Positions 58,131-64,000 of a stretch of DNA of 64,000 nucleotides are shown here, one piece after another. The first letter of the stretch is position 1; every line of letters begins with the position of its first letter. A program made the translations under genes and the position numbers. The notes below the pieces were generated by a model that saw only the letters and a list, made by a program, of their open reading frames with translations, was not told where the DNA came from and did not search any database. This stretch comes from Xanthoparmelia taractica (Eukaryota > Ascomycota > Lecanoromycetes > Lecanorales > Parmeliaceae): assembly GCA_033085395.1 (NCBI GenBank), contig MU853183.1:1-64000 (forward strand), in the 5' to 3' direction.

Positions 58131-59150
58131 AAGAGTTGGAAGGGAGAGGAAACTCGGTCAGGGCCATCATAGGATAGGTAGGAGTAAGATAGCTAAGGTA
58201 TTCATTAATTGACAAATAGTACCAAGTAGGATGTACGCTACCGACATGGACCAGCAAATTTAAAGCATTTTTAAGGCATTTTTCCAAGACTCTTGGAATA
58301 TTTGACATGACTTTTTGTTGCAATTGGGTTATTTTTTGTTTTTCTTTTTTCCCTTTGAAAAAAAGAAAACCGGACGAAGAAAGGCCTTATCCGCACGAGA
58401 AAAGACGATGCCATGTCCCCCAAGGCCGAAAAAAGCAATTTAAATTTTCCGATTCAATCGCCTAACGACGATAATGCATCTTCTCGGCTGACATGGAGCG
58501 TCTTTCCGTGCATCCAAGGGGGGGGGGAACACCAAGGATGTAGCAGCCCGAGCAGCCACAGCGTCGTCTTTCCACCAAGCCATGTGGTCAAGCGCGCGCC
58601 TTGCAGCAACGGTCGAGACTACCTGAAGAGACTACAAGACTAGAGGCCAGAAGCTAGGGCCAGGAGCAGGAAGTAGGAGGAATCTGGGACCTCATATCTC
58701 GGTGATACATGGTTGAAGACATTTTCATCCGGATATTTCCACTGAAAAGATCGGATGTATACATGTACTGGATGGATCTCAGGTATATCGTGCATTGATA
58801 AAGTCAGGAATCTGATTATAGTATTGGCAAGTGCTAGAGAGGGCTGAGAATGCTGGGCAAGTAGAGGCTAATCGAATCATGGTCGGTAAAGCTTTTGAGT
58901 TTTAGCTCTGTCCGGAGCTTCTCCTTTCCTTTTCACGCGCAGCTGTTGTGGACGTTCATCCGAAAGACGGGAAAGGAAAAAAGCGAAAAAGAAAAGAGGG
59001 AAAGAGGAAAAGAGACAAATGTTGGCATCGGTCCGCCTTAGGGATTGATTGCTACTTGACATGTTACTCATCAGAGGAAGTTCTAGACCTCAACAACGTG
59101 GCAAAGGGGTTGATGGTGATGGCTGACCGCTCTCAATGATGATGATAAGG

Positions 59151-59218
59151 TAAAGTAAAGTAAAGTAAAGTAAAGTAGAGTAACGTAAGTACTTGGTAGT
59201 AAGTAAGTAAGTAAGTAA
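59151..59218. repeat. (TAAAG)n and (TAAG)n repeats
   Basis: About six TAAAG units (59151-59178) followed by a second tract of TAAG units (59197-59218). Confidence 0.9.
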
Positions 59219-59701
59219 CAGGTTAAGGTAACAATCATAATAAAAAATATAATGATAATGATGATGAATTAAATTCTCGATCGACTTTTCTCTCAAGCCT
59301 ACCAACCCCGGGGCTGCACAAAGATGCGTGACCATCGGGGGGCGGGAGAAGACCGGTGGAGCGGCGCTAGGAGAATTCTTGAATCTTTGTAGTTTTGTTA
59401 CTTTAATAATGTACTTGGTACTTGACCATCAATCCATCATGTACGATCATGTCCGGGGTTCCGGGGTTCCGGAAGCCAAAGTCAACGCTAAGACCACCTC
59501 CTGTACTTACCAAGTCCCCTATGATTGGCTCACTGGCTTCGCCCTACCCCAAAACCTAATCTGTCATCCTTAAACATCCATCCAACTTGGCAAAAGTGAA
59601 AGAACCTACACAAGTCCAAGCGTTGACGAGTAGAAGTAGTCGAGTACTAAAGGTAAGTACCATACAGACGTCCGAGTTAAACTTGACTGCAACCGGATCA
59701 A

Positions 59702-59709
59702 CATCATCA

Positions 59710-59749
<40 letters not shown>

Positions 59750-59757
59750 CATCATCC
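59702..59757. repeat. (ATT)n microsatellite with CAT flanks
   Basis: Thirteen or so ATT triplets bordered on each side by ATC/CAT triplets, a symmetric interruption pattern. Confidence 0.9.
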
Positions 59758-59785
59758 TACACAGACCCGATCATCTCCGTCTACA

Positions 59786-59805
59786 AAAAAAAAAAAAAAA
59801 AAAAC
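59786..59805. repeat. Poly-A run (about 20)
   Basis: Uninterrupted run of about 20 adenines about 220 bp beyond the PDB1 stop codon. Confidence 0.9.
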
Positions 59806-60028
59806 ATGTCCTTCAATTCACTTCCTCTTCTAAGCGACACTCCTATCAACTCCGTCATCCAACGGCTAGACTAAATGCACAAGCACCCAATCCCTTTTGT
59901 ATGTAAATGCATCCATCCGCTCTCTTTGCCGCTTTTGCCTGCCACCCGCCGCCTCCGGAGCTCCCCTTCTCAACCAATCCTGTCATAGTACAACGTCGGA
60001 TGACCCAGCGCTGTCCCCGGTGCACCGC

Positions 60029-61344
60029 TTACACCCTCAACAGCTTAGCCGCATATCTCGCTATGAGATCCTCCGAGGGGAAGCTCATGTTCTCCAGTCC
60101 TTGGGCGTACGGAGTAGGCACTTCGGCGCCAGTAACTCGGACGGCCGGGGCGTCTAGGTAATCAAATGCATACTCCATAGTCAGAGCTAATATCTCCGCG
60201 CCCACCCCGAAGCTTGGGAATCCACTCTCCACTGCCATGAGATGACCCGTCTTCTTCACCGACTTGACGATCGCTGCAACATCCAACGGCTTCACCGATC
60301 GGAGATTGATCACTTCAGCCTCAACGCCGTAGTCTTTCTTCATTTGTTCGGCCGCGGTGAGGGATTGGCCCACGCAACGCGAGAGTGTGACGATGGTCAA
60401 ATCTTTACCGGGACGCTCAATCTTGGCCTTGCCGAAGGGGAGAACGAAATCATCCCTTTGCGCTGCTTCGGACATGGGGAAAGGTGTGCCGTAAAGTAGT
60501 CTATAAATCAGTCAGTATGACTCATTTGTTCCGAGGCCTCTCTGGATGAATGAATGCTTACTCATTCTCCAACACCACAACAGGGTTCGGATCTCTGATC
60601 GCAGCCTTGAGCAGTCCTTTTGCGTCTTCAGAGCTCCAAGGCGCAACTACCTTCAGGCCCGGTATGCTACCGTACCAACTTGAGTAATCTTGTGAATGTT
60701 GCGCGGCGACGCCGGCCGCAAAGCCGTTAGGCCCTCGGAATGTGATATTACATGGCTGGATACCGCCGGACATGTAGTGTGTTTTGGCTGCGGAGTTGAT
60801 AATCTGATCGATCGCCTGCATGGCAAAATTGAAGGTCATAAATTCACACTAAGATCTTGATATCAGCTTACGCGACGCACTGGTATCATGCAGGGGACAA
60901 ATTCGGGGCATACCACAGGATGTAAGCCTGCTAACGCTGCTCCGACAGTAAGACCGGCAAAGCCAGATTCTGTAATTGGACTATCGATGACCCTCTTTTC
61001 ACCGAACCGATCCAGTAGTCCTTTGGTGACCTTGTATCTGTTTGAAGTGTTAGGAAAGTCATGCCTGTAAAGGTTCGAGCGGGCACCTACGCTCCATTGT
61101 ACTGGGCGACTTCTTCACCCAGTACGAACACCTTTTCATCCGATTCGAGCTCTTCCGCAAGAGCTTCGTTCAGAGCATCTCTGACAGCAACCTCTTTCAC
61201 TCCACTCGGCGTAGCATATCTCCTCTTATTCACAATCGTAGGTAACGGAGCTATGGGTTGTATGACAGCTCGGGTCGGAGGTATGAAAGGTCGGGAATGT
61301 GCGACGAGACGTGAAGCCGGGCGGAGAAAGCGTGAGGCAACCAT
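60029..61344 (-). CDS. PDB1: Pyruvate dehydrogenase E1 component, beta subunit
   Basis: Mitochondrial matrix subunit of the pyruvate dehydrogenase complex (decarboxylation of pyruvate with thiamine diphosphate). Exons: 61344-61091, 61037-60914, 60848-60562, 60500-60029, giving 378 aa. The N-terminus MVASRFLRPASRLVAHSRPF is Arg/Ala-rich without acidic residues, a mitochondrial presequence. Transketolase pyrimidine-binding domain: VFVLGEEVAQYNGA, DSPITESGFAGLTVGAAL, EFMTFNFAMQAIDQIIN and FRGPNGFAAGVAAQHSQD. C-terminal domain: TIVTLSRCVGQSLTAAEQM, EVINLRSVKPLD, GLENMSFPSEDLI. All introns are canonical and in frame. The length matches the family. Confidence 0.97.
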
Positions 61345-61928
61345 AGCAAGAGAGCTGGTAATTTGGAATGGCGATCACCGAAATTTGTAGAGATGGTAGC
61401 TACAGAATCATTTTTTCGTGCGTGCAGAATGTAACGAGAGATCTTTGCAGCTTCGTCGGCGAACGTTGGGAGGAAATCCCCGGCGCTAATTTTCCTGCGT
61501 TGGGATTTCCGAGCAAAATCTGAAGGGGACCACCAGGGAACTCTCAGATTCATTGCACCTCTTTCAGAGTGAATTGCAAAGGTACGATTGCAAGACCGGA
61601 CTTGTTTACTCGTTGAATTCTTATGATGATCTTCTAGGAGCATTATAGGGGTCACTATCAATTTTGAATGGAATGGTGGCATTCTACGAGTTGTTGCTAG
61701 AATATAGGCTTTTCGTCGGATTGAAGCCTTGAAAGCCCATAACCATGGGCTAACAATCGCCCTAAAGCTGAGGGAAAGCTCATGTTGGCATCAAAGCGCA
61801 CTTTGTTATGTGATCGATCTTATCAAATAGCTTGTGCAGCTTTTGTGATTTTCGTTGTTGGTGGCGCAAAAATGCAGGCTTGAAAACAACACAACAGGAC
61901 TCCTTGCTATATTTTATCCGCTGTTGCC
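61345..61928. other. Upstream region of PDB1 and 3' flank of ERG6
   Basis: 584 bp between two genes on the same strand. Includes the PDB1 promoter. A 143-codon minus frame (61251-61682) overlaps the PDB1 start out of frame and has no domain. Confidence 0.5.
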
Positions 61929-63170
61929 CTATGCTTTTGGTTTCCTTGCAACCATCAAATACATCGGAGTGAACAGCTTTTCTTTACCCCCAGCCACCAA
62001 GCAGTCAGCTGCGTAGGCAAGACTGTCTGCGGTTCTCTTCGTCCCCTTCGGCGCTACTCCAACCCTCTCCAGCCCTCCGACAGCACTATGAGCGAGGAAG
62101 CGCCCTATCCTAGTCATTCGAGCGATGGTGAAAACATCACCAAGGCTCGATGCCATGGTCAAATCTCCGTCCAGGGGATAGTACCATGGCCTTGCATGTT
62201 TTCCCTCCGCCAAATCCTCGTGCGTTTCAAGCTCAAAGCCGGCAGCCCTGATCGCTTGCAGACCCTCGGACACTCTCACCATATTTGAGATTCCGTCGCC
62301 CTGTTCGATTCCCAGACGAATCTCGCGGTGGTGAGGATTGTCATTGTCATAGCGGTCGGTCATGAACCATTCGTAAACACCGAACACACCACCAGGCTTC
62401 AGTACCCGAAATATCTGGGAGTAGACGCCTTCCAGGGACGGAGCATGAACGGTTGCTTCTATGGCGTATACTGCATCGAAGGTCTCGGCAGGAAAGGACA
62501 TTTGCTATCATCGCTCAGTTAGCGAGTATTCTCGTTGGGGCCGACTTCGATGCATACCATAAAATCACCTTTGGTGAAGCTCAGCTGGTCCGAAAGTTCT
62601 TCTTGTGCAGCGTACTTGCCGGCACGCTCAATTTGATAGTCATTGTTGTTCAATCCAACTATATTGACGCCCGCAAATTTGGCAATCTCCCGTGCTGGAC
62701 CACCAACACCACAGCCTACGTCCAGAACCTTCATGCCTTGTCGAAGGCTCATCATGTGCGCCAAATAGTGTTCGTGTCGAGCAATGGCTTGGTGGAAGCC
62801 TTCAGCATAAGCGAATCGGCAGAAATGGAAAGAACCTCCCCAGCCATATTCGTAAAGATCTGTGGCGAGATTGTAGTAGTGCCTGGTAAGAGAGGCATAT
62901 TCTGCTTTCCGTGCCTGATTGACCTGTTAGCTAGAATTCGGGATAATCCGCGGAGCTTTCAGCGCTCACTTCTCTAATTTCAACAGTCTCCGTGCCAGCA
63001 GACTTGTTGTCCCAATGCTTGAAGTACTCCTCAGTAGCTGCTTTGTGTGCATTGTGGTCCTTATTTAACATTGATCGAAAGCCTTTTGAGTCGACCGATT
63101 TGCCGTGCATCACTTTGTTAAATGCAGCATCTCTTGAATGGTCCTCGCTTTCGAGGGTGATTGAGCCCAT
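61929..63170 (-). CDS. ERG6: Sterol 24-C-methyltransferase
   Basis: S-adenosylmethionine-dependent enzyme adding the C-24 methyl group in ergosterol synthesis, on ER/lipid droplets. Exons: 63170-62970, 62914-62558, 62504-61929, giving 377 aa (yeast Erg6 383). The aromatic sterol-site segment YEYGWGGSFHFCRF is joined directly after HYYNLATDL. The SAM-binding motif I is KVLDVGCGVGGPAREIAKF. YAIEATVHAPSLEGVYSQIF, VLKPGGVFGVYEWFMTDRYD and the C-terminal FTPMYLMVARKPKA are family features. Both introns are phase 0 with clear sites (GTGAGC and GTATGC donors; CTAACTGAG branch). It diverges from the SLT11 gene. Confidence 0.97.
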
Positions 63171-63549
63171 AGTGGGATTCTAGAGATATCAGTACCCGTA
63201 GGACCTTTCCTCTCGTTCAATTTAAACTCGCGTTGGGTCCATCGAGATACAGCGATAGAAATTGTACGAAGAGGAACAACGACCAAGGAGCAAGGGAAAT
63301 GTTTTCTCTTCACCTTCTTTAGGAAATAGCCTTATTCTTCTGGCGCTAGGGACGCAGCTTGGCTTGGCTTGGCACCGGCCTGTAATCTTCCGCCGCTCAC
63401 ACCACTTTTGCAGAAGAGCAGCGACGCTTCATATCAGTCAGCAAATGTACCGCCTGGTCAACAATCTTCACAACCTACTACACTTTGTATACTGAATCTG
63501 CCTGCAAACATCCATCTTCTCTCAACTACACCCATCAATAGAAAGCACT
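63171..63549. promoter_or_regulatory. Bidirectional ERG6/SLT11 upstream region
   Basis: 379 bp between divergent start codons. No sterol-response element was identified with confidence. A short repeat CTTGGCTTGGC lies near 63360. Confidence 0.5.
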
Positions 63550-64000
63550 ATGCCACCTCAAATCAAGCAGGATCTCAATCGCTCTGGTTGGGAGACGACC
63601 GGTAAGTCCTTCGATCCTCCACTCGTGGTGTCTCACTAAAGCGTATCTGATTCATAGATTTTCCTTCCGTTTGTGAGAATTGCTTGCCTGACAACCCTTA
63701 TGTACAGATGCTCAAAGAAGATCATGGAGCGGTAAGAGAACTCTAGCCGCCTGCAACTTTGAGACAAACGACTGACATCCGATGCATACTAGGAATGCAA
63801 AATATGCACAAGACCCTTCACCATATTCCGATGGAAAGCTGATCGGACGGCTCGAGCGAAGCGCACAAACATCTGCCTCACTTGTGCTCGCCTAAAGAAT
63901 TGCTGTCAATGTTGCATGCTGGATCTATCTTTCGGTCTACCAATCGTGGTGAGAGATGCGGCGCTCAAAATGGTCGCTCCAGGCCCAGAAAGCAGTATCA
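63550..64000 (+). CDS. SLT11: Pre-mRNA splicing factor SLT11/RBM22 family, 5' part
   Basis: Spliceosome (NTC-related) factor that binds U6 and pre-mRNA at the catalytic centre. Only the N-terminal part is in the window. Exons 63550-63601, 63658-63731 and 63793 to beyond 64000. The start MPPQIKQDLNRSGWETTDFP is typical. The N-terminal zinc-binding region is clear: CENCLPDNPYVQM, CKICTRPFTIFRW, RTNICLTCARLKNCCQCCML. It then reads LSFGLPIVVRDAALK. The RNA-recognition domain expected downstream lies outside the window. Both introns are canonical. It diverges from ERG6. Confidence 0.93.

Larger units (their letters stand above)
57756..60028. other. 2.3-kb microsatellite-rich intergenic region
   Basis: Between the F-box/LRR gene and PDB1. 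Holds at least six separate simple repeats (57929-57985 AAG; 58069-58100 GGGAA; 59151-59178 TAAAG; 59197-59218 TAAG; 59711-59749 ATT with CAT ends; poly-A at 59786-59805). Also contains a tandem CCGGGGTTCC at about 59454-59473 and a poly-T/poly-A patch at 58329-58370. Open frames here are low complexity. No gene recognised. Confidence 0.6.

Noticed and set aside
61251..61682. 143-codon minus-strand frame upstream of PDB1
   Set aside because: Out of frame with and overlapping the PDB1 presequence; no domain.
1..64000. CRISPR arrays, bacterial operons, integrons, phage or secondary-metabolite backbone genes
   Set aside because: None seen. The genes carry spliceosomal introns and belong to eukaryotic housekeeping families; no PKS, NRPS or terpene cyclase core motifs were recognised.

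Overview
The window is nuclear DNA from a filamentous ascomycete (Pezizomycotina). Supporting signs are short introns (about 45-70 nt) with GTANGT-like donors and CTAAC/CTGAC branch points, many divergent gene pairs, fungal-specific families (COX16, Imh1-type golgin, TmpA-like oxidoreductase, VNX1-type exchanger, HER2, SRPK, ERG6), and AT-rich repeat blocks nearly stripped of CpA/TpG, the mark of repeat-induced point mutation (RIP). The class cannot be fixed from the sequence alone. All exon borders were derived by hand from reading frame, GT/AG sites and family resemblance.

Layout. 1-7.7 kb is an AT-rich, RIP-degraded repeat island: direct LTR-like repeats, a wrecked Tad/I-type LINE reverse transcriptase, and a ~150-bp repeat present both intact and RIP-mutated. 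From 8.8 kb the window is gene-rich: COX16 (-) and NIC96 (+) diverge across a MITE-like insert; Lunapark (-) and a GRIP golgin (+) diverge; a hAT-like MITE precedes an FGGY carbohydrate kinase (+); RPT6 (-) and a VNX1-type exchanger (+) diverge; a rhodanese-PTP phosphatase (-) follows. At 33.8-36.5 kb sits a complete-ended Mutator-like (MULE) transposon with 92-bp inverted repeats, an 8-bp target duplication and a RIP-killed transposase. Then come an F-box protein (-), a TmpA-like membrane oxidoreductase (+), an SR-protein kinase (+), a C2H2 zinc-finger gene (+), an unrecognised 220-aa gene (-), the mitochondrial amidotransferase subunit HER2 (-) diverging from a secreted metallophosphoesterase (+), an F-box/LRR-like protein (-), a 2.3-kb microsatellite-rich spacer, pyruvate dehydrogenase E1 beta (-), ERG6 (-), and the 5' part of a SLT11/RBM22 splicing factor (+) cut by the window end.

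The genes are mostly housekeeping: mitochondria (COX16, HER2, PDB1), nuclear pore and splicing (NIC96, SRPK, SLT11), ER/Golgi (Lunapark, golgin), proteasome (RPT6), vacuolar ion exchange (VNX1-like), ergosterol (ERG6). No secondary-metabolite cluster is visible, and I recognised no tRNA or rRNA gene by eye. The accessory content is the repeat island, the MULE and two MITE-like inserts.
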